64,000 nucleotides of DNA from Gammaproteobacteria bacterium CG_4_10_14_0_2_um_filter_38_22. Its GTDB lineage: Bacteria; Pseudomonadota; Gammaproteobacteria; Coxiellales; Coxiellaceae. The position numbers and the translations under genes were made by a program. The notes beneath the pieces are model-generated. The model was given only the letters and a program-made list of their open reading frames with translations, did no database searches and was not told the origin of the DNA. The stretch's first letter is position 1; the number at the start of each line of letters is the position of its first letter. The stretch is from the NCBI GenBank assembly GCA_002793195.1, contig PFPT01000049.1, positions 22,731 through 86,730 of the forward strand. Reading direction: 5' to 3'. Below, in pieces: positions 9,415 through 18,905 of this stretch.

Positions 9415-10047
9415 TTATTTTGTTGGTTCAGCCAACAATTGATTTAAATAACTTTGCGCTGGTTGAAATCCTGTTAAACCATTTTTTGCGATTTGATATT
9501 GTGCTGCTGCTTTTTTCGCCTGTCCTTCTTGTGCGAAAATATCTCCTCTCACCCAAGCAATGAGCGGTTCAAATTGTTTATCATTTACCACTGCTAATGT
9601 TGACATCGCTGCTTTCGAATTATTTTGTGATAATAAAATACGCGCCACAGCAATTCGAGCCATTTGCTTTAATCGATTTTGATCGCTGTGCTGAATCACC
9701 CACTGCAATTTCGCTAACGCCATTGGCAAATCATTTTTCGCAACTGCTTCTTTTGCCCACAAAAATGCGCTCAAACTGGCATAAGGCGAACCAGCAAATT
9801 GATCCATTAAAATTTTGGCGCCCCCTTGCACGGTTGCCATCTTATTTTGTGCATCTGCTTGCAAAATAGATTGATAAATCATCGCTGCATTATCTGCACG
9901 ATTGATTTCTATTTTATGCCAGTAACGCCAACCAAAACCCACAGCCAAACCAATCAAAACCGCAATGGCAATAAACTTTCCATTGGAATGCCACCACTTT
10001 TTAATTTCTTCCCATTGTTCTTTTTCAGAAACATATCCATCCAACAT
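9415..10047 (-). CDS. yfgM: YfgM-family ancillary SecYEG translocon protein
   Basis: 210 residues: short cytoplasmic N-terminus with SEKEQWEEIKKWW, one membrane segment (about 24-42) and a periplasmic TPR-like part. YfgM links the translocon to periplasmic chaperones in E. coli. Placement between hisS and der supports the call. The N-terminal pattern (EEQ/W-x-x-W before the membrane helix) is the family's hallmark. Confidence 0.9.
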   Translation of the reverse strand: MLDGYVSEKEQWEEIKKWWHSNGKFIAIAVLIGLAVGFGWRYWHKIEINRADNAAMIYQSILQADAQNKMATVQGGAKILMDQFAGSPYASLSAFLWAKEAVAKNDLPMALAKLQWVIQHSDQNRLKQMARIAVARILLSQNNSKAAMSTLAVVNDKQFEPLIAWVRGDIFAQEGQAKKAAAQYQIAKNGLTGFQPAQSYLNQLLAEPTK

Positions 10048-10059
10048 AACATCACTCTC

Positions 10060-11301
10060 TTATTCAAAAAAATCTGTTAACTCATCCACAGTCATTGTTT
10101 TTTGTTCTGCATTTTCGCGTAAATATTTTACGGTCACCCTATTATTTTCATTGATTGCCAACGCATACTTCGCGCCGCTCTTATCCGCACGCTTCATTGG
10201 AGCGCCCGTTTCAACCAAATCCATTTCAATTTTCAATGCGGGAAATTGATTACGCAGATTTTCAATTAACGAAAATGCGTGTGCATTGCGATCAGAAATC
10301 ACATAACAATCTGGCGCATCATTTATCTTTTCTTTTTCTGCTAACAATAAGGCAATACGCTCAACGCCCATCGCAAACCCAACCGCTGACGTTGTCTTGC
10401 CACCCAATTGTTCAACCAATCCATCATAACGTCCGCCCGCACATACCGTGCCTTGCGCACCTAAATTATTTGTTACCCATTCAAAAACCGTTAAACAATA
10501 ATAATCTAGCCCGCGCACTAAATGTGGATTAACTTCGAACTGAATACCCGCTTTTTTTAATGCATCACACACTGCTGCGAAATGATTACGCGCAGCAAAA
10601 TTAACATCAGTCTGAATAAAATCAATTAAAGTGGGTGCATTTTCGATCACTGATTTCATCTCAGGATTTTTACTATCTAAAATACGCAATGGATTTTTAT
10701 CTAATCGTCTCAAAGCATCTTCATCTAATTGATCTTTGTGCGCAGTAAAATAATCTACTAACTTTTCTTGATATCTTTTTCTCTGATTAAAATCACCTAA
10801 ATTATTTATTTGCAAAGTAATCTGATTCAACAATCCCAATTGTTCCAAAATTCGTTTCGACAATAAAATCATTTCCACATCGATAGCGGGATTCAACATC
10901 CCAAACGCTTCGACACCCAACTGATGAAATTGACGCAGGCGCCCTTTTTGCGGACGTTCATGTCGAAACATCGGACCCATATACCACATCCGCTGAATTT
11001 GGTTGTACAGCAAACCATGTTCAATGCCGGCACGCACACAACCCGCCGTACCTTCGGGACGCATCGACAAACTATCGCCATTGCGATCATCGAAAGTATA
11101 CATCTCTTTTTCAACAATATCGGTTGCTTCACCGACACTGCGTTTAAATAATTTTGTTTGTTCCAAAATAGGAAAACGAATTTCGTGATACCCATATTGC
11201 GCAACCACATCACGGCATACAGATTCAATTCTCTGCCAATACGGCGTTTCCGTTGGCAATACATCATTCATACCACGAATGGCCTGGATTTTCTCTTTCA
11301 C
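10060..11301 (-). CDS. hisS: Histidyl-tRNA synthetase
   Basis: Class II synthetase, 413 residues (E. coli 424). Begins at a GTG with AGGG upstream: RGMNDVLP at the N-terminus, motif 2 MRPEGTAGCVRA, the histidine A region LVRGLDYYCLTVFEW, motif 3 AGGRYDGLVEQLGG near residue 305, and a C-terminal anticodon domain. It lies 9 bp after rodZ and 12 bp before yfgM, so it is co-transcribed. ispG, commonly between rodZ and hisS in gammaproteobacteria, is missing here. Confidence 0.97.
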   Translation of the reverse strand: MKEKIQAIRGMNDVLPTETPYWQRIESVCRDVVAQYGYHEIRFPILEQTKLFKRSVGEATDIVEKEMYTFDDRNGDSLSMRPEGTAGCVRAGIEHGLLYNQIQRMWYMGPMFRHERPQKGRLRQFHQLGVEAFGMLNPAIDVEMILLSKRILEQLGLLNQITLQINNLGDFNQRKRYQEKLVDYFTAHKDQLDEDALRRLDKNPLRILDSKNPEMKSVIENAPTLIDFIQTDVNFAARNHFAAVCDALKKAGIQFEVNPHLVRGLDYYCLTVFEWVTNNLGAQGTVCAGGRYDGLVEQLGGKTTSAVGFAMGVERIALLLAEKEKINDAPDCYVISDRNAHAFSLIENLRNQFPALKIEMDLVETGAPMKRADKSGAKYALAINENNRVTVKYLRENAEQKTMTVDELTDFFE

Positions 11302-11310
11302 AAACTTGCC

Positions 11311-12054
11311 CTACGTATTTTTCACTGCGGACAGCGTATAAGTTGGTTTCAATGGCGAAGATGAAATAACAATATCTTTTTTCTTCGTCCATAATGTTTT
11401 TGTTTTTTGCTGTGCTTTGGCTATGGTGCTTTTATCGTCACTCGCCTTTTTTTGCACGGCATTACTCGCCATCGGCGCCGCTGAAACAGGCGTAGCGGGT
11501 GATGCTGTTGTTGTCACTACAGGTAGTGCTGTTTGTTCCGGCAACATCACCAACTGTGAGCTATTGTTTAATTGCGCTACATCCGATGCAATTTTCTTTT
11601 GTGCATGCTGCGCTAATTTGGCATCATTTTTTTGCCCTTGCCAAGCCATCACCAATCCAATCACAATCAACATACCAATCACAACCGCCATCCAACGAGA
11701 ATGGCGCGCAGATGAAGATGATTGGCGCGTTACATTCATGATCGGTGCGCCATCCATAATCAAGGGTTTCAATGTAGATGCTAACGGCATTAATTCAGAA
11801 GCATCCAATGCGGATAAGACATGCGCTTCAGAAATTCCCACTAACTTTGCATAAGTTCGCAAATGACCGCGCACAAAAGTAGACGCTGCAAATCGCTCAT
11901 AATGATCGTTTTCGATATCTTGAATTGCTTGAACCGATAAACGCATTTGTTTTGCAATATCATCTTGTGAAAGCGGACGCGCATGACGCGCAGCCGCCAA
12001 CAAACGTCCTGGCGTCGTAGAAAAATCGGGGGATTCCTGGCTATTATCTGACAC
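11311..12054 (-). CDS. rodZ: RodZ-like cell-shape protein, short periplasmic part
   Basis: Membrane protein that ties MreB to the cell wall. 247 residues (E. coli RodZ 337): cytoplasmic HTH domain (about 13-80, PGRLLAAARHARPLSQDDIA), membrane helix about 121-139, then a low-complexity Ala/Thr/Lys/Ser tail. The periplasmic beta domain (DUF4115) usual in RodZ is not recognisable. The gene starts at GTG with AAGGAA in front. It is too close to hisS for a lost 3' part to lie between them. Confidence 0.85.
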   Translation of the reverse strand: MSDNSQESPDFSTTPGRLLAAARHARPLSQDDIAKQMRLSVQAIQDIENDHYERFAASTFVRGHLRTYAKLVGISEAHVLSALDASELMPLASTLKPLIMDGAPIMNVTRQSSSSARHSRWMAVVIGMLIVIGLVMAWQGQKNDAKLAQHAQKKIASDVAQLNNSSQLVMLPEQTALPVVTTTASPATPVSAAPMASNAVQKKASDDKSTIAKAQQKTKTLWTKKKDIVISSSPLKPTYTLSAVKNT

Positions 12055-12098
12055 AGCGCATTCCTTTTAAATTAATGAGTTTATCCTAAACTCTATAT

Positions 12099-12521
12099 TT
12101 ATTCACAAATCTCTTCGGGTTTAAAGAAGAACGCCACCTCAACTGCCGCTGTTTCTGATGAATCTGACCCATGCACTGCGTTTGCATCAATCGATTCTGC
12201 AAAATCAGCACGAATGGTACCAGGAGCAGCTTCTTTGGGATTGGTTGCACCCATGATATCGCGATTTTTTTTAATCGCATCTTCACCTTTTAGCACTTGA
12301 ATGAAAACAGGTCCTTGAATCATGAAATTAACCAATGCAGCAAAAAAAGGCCTTTCTTTATGAACGGCATAAAATGATTCTGCTTGCGTGCGGCTCAATT
12401 GCATCATTTTTCCTGCAACCACTTTTAATCCCGCATTCTCAAAACGGGTGATAATCTGCCCAATCACATTTTTAGCAACTGCATCTGGCTTGATAATAGA
12501 AAGTGTTTTTTCAATCGACAT
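12099..12521 (-). CDS. ndk: Nucleoside diphosphate kinase
   Basis: Transfers gamma-phosphate between nucleotides through a phospho-His. 140 residues from the ATG at 12,521 ([15 protein letters not shown]), with GAGG 12 bp upstream; this is the family N-terminus and length. The active-site His lies in [12 protein letters not shown] near residue 117. rlmN and pilF, common between ndk and rodZ, are absent; the gap to rodZ is 44 bp. Confidence 0.97.
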   Translation of the reverse strand: MSIEKTLSIIKPDAVAKNVIGQIITRFENAGLKVVAGKMMQLSRTQAESFYAVHKERPFFAALVNFMIQGPVFIQVLKGEDAIKKNRDIMGATNPKEAAPGTIRADFAESIDANAVHGSDSSETAAVEVAFFFKPEEICE

Positions 12522-12595
12522 AATCCCAACCTCAATATTTACATTAAAAACGCTGGGCATTATAAGATCATTCTGCAAAAAGTGAAACAGATTGT

Positions 12596-12624
12596 TTGAA
12601 CGAAATTTATAACAGCGCTATGAT
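12596..12624 (+). promoter_or_regulatory. Predicted sigma-70 promoter for dacA
   Basis: TTGAAC (12,596-12,601), exactly 17 bp, then TATGAT (12,619-12,624). It lies in the ndk/dacA divergent gap and would give a leader of about 25 bp before the dacA ATG at 12,658. Confidence 0.6.
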
Positions 12625-12657
12625 ATGCCAGTATTTTTTTTGCAAGGAACTTTAATC

Positions 12658-13935
12658 ATGACTAAACGCTCTTTTCATCGTGTCTCTCAGTACATCCTGA
12701 CTGTTGCAGCAGCTTGCCTTTTATCAGCAACTATTTTTGCTGCGACAACGACAACAGCAACCACAAAGACCACAACGCAAGATACCGCATCTAACACCCT
12801 TGTTGCGACACCATCAACACCCGTGCCTAACTCAGCAATGACAACCCCCGCACCAAATCATCAACCTACGATCATTCCGCAAGCACCCAATTTAGATGCG
12901 AATGGCTACGTTTTGATGGATGCTAATACGGGCATGATTATTGCACACAAAAACATGCATCAAAAAATGCAACCTGCCAGCCTTACTAAATTAATGACAC
13001 TGTACTTAACCTTTGAAGCACTGAAAAATGGACAAATTCATTTAACTGATAAAGTACGTGTTAGCAAAACTGCTTGGGCAACCGGTGGTTCACGCATGTT
13101 TCTTAATGAGGGCAGTTTAGTTACTGTCCAAAAGTTAATTGATGGGATCATTGTTGCTTCTGGGAACGATGCATGCACAGCATTGGCACAATATGTAGGT
13201 GGCAATCAAGCGACATTTGTTGAAATGATGAATGCAACCGCACAACAATTAGGGATGAAAGGAACGCATTATGTTGACCCAACTGGCTTACCAAAACCAG
13301 GTCATCATACAACGCCTTACGACATGGCGCTGCTGACACATGCCATCATCAATAATTTCCCGCAATATTACCCCTTCTTTAAGCAAGGTTGGATCAACTA
13401 TAACGGCATTAAACAACCCAATCGTAATCGCTTACTGTGGCGCGACCCATCTGTAGATGGATTAAAAACCGGTCACACGGAAGAAGCAGGCTACTGTTTA
13501 ATTGCATCTGCATTGCGACATGGCATGCGTTTAATTTCAGTCGTCATGGGTACACCCACTGATGCGTCACGTGCAAATGATTCAGAAGCACTACTTAACT
13601 GGGGTTTCCGTTATTACCAAACACACAAATTATTTGATGCCGCTACTGCACTTGCACATCCAAACGTTTGGTTTGGTCAATCTAAAACACTCCCTATTGG
13701 CTTAGCGTCGACACTGTATGTCACCATTCCAGCAGGCAGCTATTCTAACTTGAAACCTGAAGTGAATATTCCAAATAAACTACAAGCACCGATTCAAAAA
13801 GGACAAATGGTCGGCACACTGAATATTCGCAATGGCAATGAAATTGTAACCAGCGCACCATTGATTGCATTGAAGGGTGATCAAAAAGGCGGCATTTTTT
13901 CTCGCGCTTGGGATCATATTGCGGTGCACTTTTAA
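12658..13935 (+). CDS. dacA: D-alanyl-D-alanine carboxypeptidase (PBP5/6 type)
   Basis: Trims the terminal D-Ala of peptidoglycan stem peptides in the periplasm. The ATG at 12,658 is preceded by AAGGAA and starts a signal peptide (MTKRSFHRV then a hydrophobic stretch to about residue 29). A Thr/Pro-rich linker (30-75) is followed by the penicillin-binding motifs SLTK (about 108-111), SGN (in ASGNDACTAL) and KTG (GLKTGHT), then a PBP5 C-terminal beta domain. The last residues (FSRAWDHIAVHF) form a weak amphipathic anchor. The Thr-rich linker is longer than usual. First gene of dacA-ybeD-lipB-lipA. Confidence 0.95.
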   Translation: MTKRSFHRVSQYILTVAAACLLSATIFAATTTTATTKTTTQDTASNTLVATPSTPVPNSAMTTPAPNHQPTIIPQAPNLDANGYVLMDANTGMIIAHKNMHQKMQPASLTKLMTLYLTFEALKNGQIHLTDKVRVSKTAWATGGSRMFLNEGSLVTVQKLIDGIIVASGNDACTALAQYVGGNQATFVEMMNATAQQLGMKGTHYVDPTGLPKPGHHTTPYDMALLTHAIINNFPQYYPFFKQGWINYNGIKQPNRNRLLWRDPSVDGLKTGHTEEAGYCLIASALRHGMRLISVVMGTPTDASRANDSEALLNWGFRYYQTHKLFDAATALAHPNVWFGQSKTLPIGLASTLYVTIPAGSYSNLKPEVNIPNKLQAPIQKGQMVGTLNIRNGNEIVTSAPLIALKGDQKGGIFSRAWDHIAVHF

Positions 13936-13945
13936 GAAATATTTT

Positions 13946-14006
13946 TCACTCGCCAACGCGCGTGGCTCGCCAAATACACTCGGGAGCTACAAACGTTGGT
14001 GAATGA
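13946..14006 (+). other. Long imperfect hairpin between dacA and ybeD
   Basis: Outer arms TCACTCGCCAACG (13,946-13,958) and CGTTGGTGAATGA (13,994-14,006) pair over 13 bp with one mismatch and one G-U. Inner arms GTGGCTC (13,962-13,968) and GAGCTAC (13,984-13,990) pair over 7 bp with one G-U. No T-run follows, so it is not a standard terminator. It may be an mRNA stability or processing element, or a palindromic repeat. Confidence 0.5.
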
Positions 14007-14048
14007 GACTGATGTAGTAAATCATTTTTGTTTTACAAGGATCAGCTT

Positions 14049-14336
14049 ATGTCACTCAAACCAAACGGACACCACCAAGAAACATCTCCTATCCAATTTC
14101 CCTGTGATTTTACCATTAAAATTATGGGTAGAACCGATAGTCACTTTGAAAAAATTGCACTCGCGCTAGTTAAGCAGCACTTCCCTGATTTCAATACAAT
14201 ACAGATGCAAAAAAAATTGAGTAAGGATAATCATTTTTTATCCTTGTCTGTCACTGTATATGCGGAATCCAAAGCACAACTGGATACACTCTATCAAGAA
14301 TTATCCAGCACAAAAGAAATACTGATGGTATTGTAA
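14049..14336 (+). CDS. ybeD: YbeD family (DUF493, UPF0250) protein
   Basis: 95 residues from the ATG at 14,049, which has AAGGATC in front. ACT-like small fold; FPCDFTIKIMGR near the N-terminus is typical of the family. It sits between dacA and lipB as in many gammaproteobacteria. Its function is not established; a link to lipoate attachment or cell-wall enzymes is suggested only by the neighbours. Confidence 0.88.
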   Translation: MSLKPNGHHQETSPIQFPCDFTIKIMGRTDSHFEKIALALVKQHFPDFNTIQMQKKLSKDNHFLSLSVTVYAESKAQLDTLYQELSSTKEILMVL

Positions 14337-14339
14337 CGA

Positions 14340-14984
14340 TTATTTAAGCATTGATTTATTTTTATAATAAAAAATCTGAAAAACCAAAATTGATTTTTTA
14401 AGAACCGTTATACTAGAGCCTAATAAACTCGGCCAATCCCAATGCAGCATTAATGCGGATGTCATATCAAAAAAGCTCAACACAATGGATATCGCTACAA
14501 ACCACCCACTCAAACCCTTTGTGGACTTTAATCGAAAGTTTTTAATGATTTGTGGGAACATATACGTTGCCCAACAACTATCTGAAATTAACCCGGCGAT
14601 ATCATAATATTTTTTTCCATGATGCAATAAAGTGAAATTTAAAATGGCATAAGAAAACACAATCACAACCAACATACTTAATAATACAAAATTCATCACA
14701 GCTGCTTTTGTTTTTAATCCATATCGCGCAAATTGAAAATGCTGAACAAACAAACAAACCAACCCAACAATGGTAACCATGCGATATTGCCACTGCATAT
14801 CACGACCAAATCCATACAACAAATCAGCGCTATACCCCAATAACAACAACCCATGCATCCACAAACTAAAACCATCTGTGCTTTTGCGTTTGAAGTTAAG
14901 ATAAATTTGCGGTAAAAACCAAGTGAAATAAATAACACTAGAAATGGTGAGCGTGATTTCACCAATAAAATGATCAGTCATCAT
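14340..14984 (-). CDS. PQ-loop membrane protein
   Basis: 214 residues from the ATG at 14,984 (AGGAAGG upstream on the minus strand). About seven hydrophobic segments and two PQ-loop motifs: WFLPQIYLNFKRKSTDGFS near the N-terminus and FPQIIKNFRLKSTKG in the second half. The family includes cystinosin-like and SemiSWEET-like transporters; the substrate is unknown. It sits in reverse orientation between ybeD and lipB, breaking the usual operon, and ends 3 bp from the ybeD stop. Confidence 0.8.
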   Translation of the reverse strand: MMTDHFIGEITLTISSVIYFTWFLPQIYLNFKRKSTDGFSLWMHGLLLLGYSADLLYGFGRDMQWQYRMVTIVGLVCLFVQHFQFARYGLKTKAAVMNFVLLSMLVVIVFSYAILNFTLLHHGKKYYDIAGLISDSCWATYMFPQIIKNFRLKSTKGLSGWFVAISIVLSFFDMTSALMLHWDWPSLLGSSITVLKKSILVFQIFYYKNKSMLK

Positions 14985-15129
14985 AAAAGCCTTCCTACGT
15001 TGATATGAATCGAACAGGTTCAAAGGGTTGAATGATCCACCATTCTCTCAGCAGTAAAACCGCACCCCTGGCAAAAGAGCGCAGATCGTAGCATAATTTG
15101 TCGCGTTAATAAAAGTGCGGGTATTGAGT

Positions 15130-15762
15130 ATGAGCAAAATCATTGTGCGCGATCTGGGGTTGATGGATTATCAAACCAGTTGGCACAACATGCGTGATTT
15201 CACAGATTCACGTACCAATGACACAACAGATGAAATCTGGTTGCTCGAGCATCCCGCCGTTTTTACACAAGGCCTTGCTGGAAAACCCGAACATGTTTTA
15301 AATACACACGACATTCCCGTCGTCCAAACGGATCGTGGCGGACAAGTTACTTACCACGGACCTGGTCAATTAGTCGTTTACGTACTGATTGATTTAAAGC
15401 GCAAACAATTACACGCACGAAACTTAGTAACGAAATTAGAACAAAGCGTCATTGATTTGCTGTCTGAAATGGATATTAAAGCAAAATCGAAATGTGATGC
15501 GCCTGGCGTATACGTTAACGATGCAAAAATTTGCTCGATTGGTTTGCGTGTACGAAGAGGCTGCAGTTATCATGGCATTGCATTGAATGTTGATATGGAT
15601 TTAACGCCCTTTTCTTATATTAATCCCTGCGGTTATCAGAACATGGAAATGACACAAATAAAATGCTTAGCGCCAACAGTCACATTAGAACAAATAAAAA
15701 AGAAAATTATTACGCCGATCCTAAAAAATTTCGGGTATAATCGCGAAACACAAGCAATTTAA
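15130..15762 (+). CDS. lipB: Octanoyl-[ACP]:protein N-octanoyltransferase
   Basis: Moves octanoate from acyl carrier protein to lipoyl domains. 210 residues from ATG 15,130 (MSKIIVRDLGL); a GTG at 15,115 is an alternative start. GGQVTYHGPGQLVVY holds the substrate loop, the catalytic Lys is in DAKICSIGLRV and the catalytic Cys in NPCGYQNM. lipA follows after 30 bp. Confidence 0.95.
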   Translation: MSKIIVRDLGLMDYQTSWHNMRDFTDSRTNDTTDEIWLLEHPAVFTQGLAGKPEHVLNTHDIPVVQTDRGGQVTYHGPGQLVVYVLIDLKRKQLHARNLVTKLEQSVIDLLSEMDIKAKSKCDAPGVYVNDAKICSIGLRVRRGCSYHGIALNVDMDLTPFSYINPCGYQNMEMTQIKCLAPTVTLEQIKKKIITPILKNFGYNRETQAI

Positions 15763-15792
15763 AGCCCTTAAAGCGTTTTACAGAGAACACAC

Positions 15793-16749
15793 ATGTCACA
15801 AAATAATAATTACGACCCCAAACAAAAAACACTGGGCAAAGACAAATTGTCACGCATTCCAGTCAAAATTGAAAATACAGCAGAACCACTACGCAAACCG
15901 GATTGGATTCGCATTCAATTAAAAAATAGCGATAAAGTAGAAAACATCAAAACCATTTTACGTGAAAATAAATTACACACTGTTTGTGAAGAGGCGTCTT
16001 GCCCAAACTTACAAGAATGTTTTGGACACGGCACAGCAACGTTTATGATCATGGGTGACAAATGCACGCGACGTTGTGCGTTTTGTGATGTCGGACACGG
16101 TCGACCTGACCCACTTGATCCGCAAGAACCCATTAACCTTGCCAACACCATCGAATTATTAAAATTAAAATATGTTGTTATCACTTCTGTTGATCGTGAT
16201 GATTTACGTGATGGTGGCGCTTCTCATTTTAGCAATTGCATACAAGCCATTCGTCAACGCTGCCCTGAGATCAAAATCGAAACATTGGTTCCTGATTATC
16301 GTGGACGCATGGATCGTGCACTTGAAGCCACTAGCACACATCTTCCTGATATTTTTAATCACAATATCGAAACAGCACCGCGTTTATACAAACAAGCACG
16401 TCCTGGTTCTGATTATCAGGTGTCATTAACTTTATTAAAAACATTTAAAGAACGTTTTCCCGCCATTCCCACAAAATCAGGCATGATGTTAGGATTAGGT
16501 GAGACCGTTGAAGAAATAAAACAAGTGCTACGTGATTTACGTGAACATAACGTAGATATGTTAACGCTCGGACAATACTTACAGCCGACACGTTATCACA
16601 TGCCGGTAGATCGATATGTCACACCACAAGAATTTATTGAGCACGCTGAATTTGCAAAATCTATTGGATTTACCGCTGTTGCAAGCGGTCCATTAGTAAG
16701 ATCTTCATATCACGCTGATTTGCAAGCAGCAGGCGAATCAATTTCGTAA
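15793..16749 (+). CDS. lipA: Lipoyl synthase
   Basis: Radical-SAM enzyme that inserts two sulfurs into octanoyl-protein. 318 residues: auxiliary-cluster motif [12 protein letters not shown] (CxxxxCxxxxxC), radical-SAM motif CTRRCAFC (CxxxCxxC), and the C-terminal RSSYHA serine ligand region. It follows lipB, so the whole endogenous lipoylation route is present. Confidence 0.97.
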   Translation: MSQNNNYDPKQKTLGKDKLSRIPVKIENTAEPLRKPDWIRIQLKNSDKVENIKTILRENKLHTVCEEASCPNLQECFGHGTATFMIMGDKCTRRCAFCDVGHGRPDPLDPQEPINLANTIELLKLKYVVITSVDRDDLRDGGASHFSNCIQAIRQRCPEIKIETLVPDYRGRMDRALEATSTHLPDIFNHNIETAPRLYKQARPGSDYQVSLTLLKTFKERFPAIPTKSGMMLGLGETVEEIKQVLRDLREHNVDMLTLGQYLQPTRYHMPVDRYVTPQEFIEHAEFAKSIGFTAVASGPLVRSSYHADLQAAGESIS

Positions 16750-16783
16750 CTAACCTTTTTTGGAAATCATTAAGAAATAAGAT

Positions 16784-18835
16784 ATGGAAAATCACACTAT
16801 CCAAGTTATCACGCAATACCTGCGCACACATCCACACATTAGCGAACTTTTCACTTTTCTCATTGCCTTTCTAGAATCACTCCCACTCATTGGCACAATC
16901 ATTCCAGGTTCAATCACCATGACAGCCATTGGTGTTTTGGTTGGCATGGGTGACTTGCCGGCATTACTCACTTTATGTGTTGCCTCTATCGGTGCATTTT
17001 CAGGCGATTCGATTGGCTATCTCATTGGTTATTTTTATAATGATCGATTACGCAACATCTGGCCTTTCAAAAAACATCCCAAATGGCTCTCAATGGGTGA
17101 GCGGTTTTTTAAAAAACATGGCGGAAAAAGCATTGTATTAGGACGTTTTATTGGGCCTGCTCGTAGTACAGTTCCTTTAGTTGCAGGACTATTAAAAATG
17201 AGCTGGGTTCGTTTTTGCGTTGCGTCATTTCCATCCGCCATTTTATGGGCGCTGATGTATACAACCCCTGGTATTGTATTAGGTGCTTTATCGCGCGAAG
17301 TGCCCAAAGGCGAAACCACGCGATTTTTTCTTTATGGCATCGGCACATTAATTGTTTTGTGGTTAACGTTTTGGTTAATTCAACACTTTTTTATTCAATT
17401 GGCACGCGGTATCAATAAAATCACAGATCGCTGCTGGCACTATTTTACACGCCATCATGCAGGTCGATTTTTTATTCGACTCATTACAAATCGTCAAAAG
17501 CCAACCGATCATCATCAACTCACCTTATCGCTTGCCGCACTGATTTCAGGCAGTCTATTTTTAATTTTACTGTTTAAAATAAGGCACTTTGGCGCATTTC
17601 ACAATTTAAATTATCCCCTATTTTCATTATTACAAAGTATTCGCACACCATTTTGGAATAAGTTATTTGTCATTGTGACCATCATGGGCACACCCAAAAC
17701 AATCGCTATCATCAGTGTGCTTGCAACAGCTGGCTTCATGTTAAAAAAACAATGGCGCACTGCAACACATTTTTTTGCTGGCTTTATTTTGGCAGCAGGC
17801 AGTGTGGTTGTTTTTAAAGCGCTTTCTCATTCAGTAAGACCACAAGGTTTTGAATTTGTAGCGCACAGCTCTTCATTTCCTAGCGGACACACAACATTAA
17901 GCTTTGTCGTATTTGGTTTACTGGCCTTTTTTATTGGGCAAGCCATTACTAAAAAATTCAGATGGATTCCATACACGGTTACCAGCTTATTCATTGTCGC
18001 TGTCGCTTTTTCTCGTTTGTATTTAGGCGCACATTGGTTCACTGATATTATAGGCAGTTTATTGTTGGGCTTTGCTGTGATTTTATGCTGTATTGTGGCT
18101 TATCGTCGCATGCCTATTACGCACAGCGCCATTAAATTAAATACCTTATCCATTGCAACATTGATTGTTATCAGTATTTTTCTTCCGTGGATCATCATGA
18201 TCACCCATACTTTTTCCGCGAACATGCAACGATATACGCGCATATGGCCAAAACAACAGATCACGATTAATCGCTGGTGGCAATCTCCATTACACTACAC
18301 ACCGCTATATCGTGATAATCGTATCGGAAAACCTTTTCAACCCTTTAATGTCCAATACCAAGGTGCGCTCAATACCCTATCTGCGCGTTTAAAAAAAGCA
18401 GGTTGGCAAATCATGTCAAATCACAGAAAATTAAAATCATCATTGCAACGATTTGCCAGTTACAAAGCGCAATACCATATTCCTGTTTTTCCTTGGCTTT
18501 ATCATGATAAACCACCCGTGTTATTTATGATCAAAAGTATTCCACTTCACAATCGCATTATTGAATTGCGCTTTTGGGAAAGTAATATTCATTTGCAACC
18601 CGGCAAAAATCCGTTATGGTTAGGTGCAATTAATATTCGCATTCCACCAAAAATATTATTATCACTTAAAGAAGAAGCAACCATTTCATTAGCAGGCAAA
18701 GGCGGATTAAATACCTTGTATCAAGATACTGCTGATTTTCAGCGAAAAATGATTCACGTGTCTCATTATCAAAAAATCAGTAATCTCAACACGGACAAAC
18801 TGAATTGGAATGGAGAAATATTATTACTCCGTTAG
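16784..18835 (+). CDS. DedA - PAP2 phosphatase - LssY_C fusion membrane protein
   Basis: 683 residues in three parts. Residues about 1-210 form a DedA/SNARE-associated domain (PLIGTIIPGS, GRFIGPARSTVPLVAGLLKM), a family linked to lipid flipping. Residues about 250-445 form a PAP2 lipid phosphatase with all three signature motifs: KALSHSVRP (345-353), FPSGH (about 365) and SRLYLGAHWFTD (about 409). The last 230 residues, after a final membrane segment, resemble the LssY C-terminal domain of Legionella. A role in lipid-phosphate (perhaps undecaprenyl-phosphate) recycling is inference. The gap to lipA is 34 bp. Confidence 0.88.
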   Translation: MENHTIQVITQYLRTHPHISELFTFLIAFLESLPLIGTIIPGSITMTAIGVLVGMGDLPALLTLCVASIGAFSGDSIGYLIGYFYNDRLRNIWPFKKHPKWLSMGERFFKKHGGKSIVLGRFIGPARSTVPLVAGLLKMSWVRFCVASFPSAILWALMYTTPGIVLGALSREVPKGETTRFFLYGIGTLIVLWLTFWLIQHFFIQLARGINKITDRCWHYFTRHHAGRFFIRLITNRQKPTDHHQLTLSLAALISGSLFLILLFKIRHFGAFHNLNYPLFSLLQSIRTPFWNKLFVIVTIMGTPKTIAIISVLATAGFMLKKQWRTATHFFAGFILAAGSVVVFKALSHSVRPQGFEFVAHSSSFPSGHTTLSFVVFGLLAFFIGQAITKKFRWIPYTVTSLFIVAVAFSRLYLGAHWFTDIIGSLLLGFAVILCCIVAYRRMPITHSAIKLNTLSIATLIVISIFLPWIIMITHTFSANMQRYTRIWPKQQITINRWWQSPLHYTPLYRDNRIGKPFQPFNVQYQGALNTLSARLKKAGWQIMSNHRKLKSSLQRFASYKAQYHIPVFPWLYHDKPPVLFMIKSIPLHNRIIELRFWESNIHLQPGKNPLWLGAINIRIPPKILLSLKEEATISLAGKGGLNTLYQDTADFQRKMIHVSHYQKISNLNTDKLNWNGEILLLR

Positions 18836-18854
18836 CGGACGCTAAAAATAAGTC

Positions 18855-18905
18855 AAACAGATAAATCGGCTTTCAGATTCCTTTGTTATCTATCTGTTTT
18901 TTTTT
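18855..18905 (+). terminator. Predicted intrinsic terminator after the DedA-PAP2 gene
   Basis: Arms AAACAGATA (18,855-18,863) and TATCTGTTT (18,891-18,899) are perfectly complementary over 9 bp, followed by T-run to 18,905. The 3' arm and T-run are at the same time the last codons (poly-Lys, Thr, Asp) and stop region of the convergent prpB. The loop is long (27 nt), so efficiency is uncertain. Confidence 0.55.
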
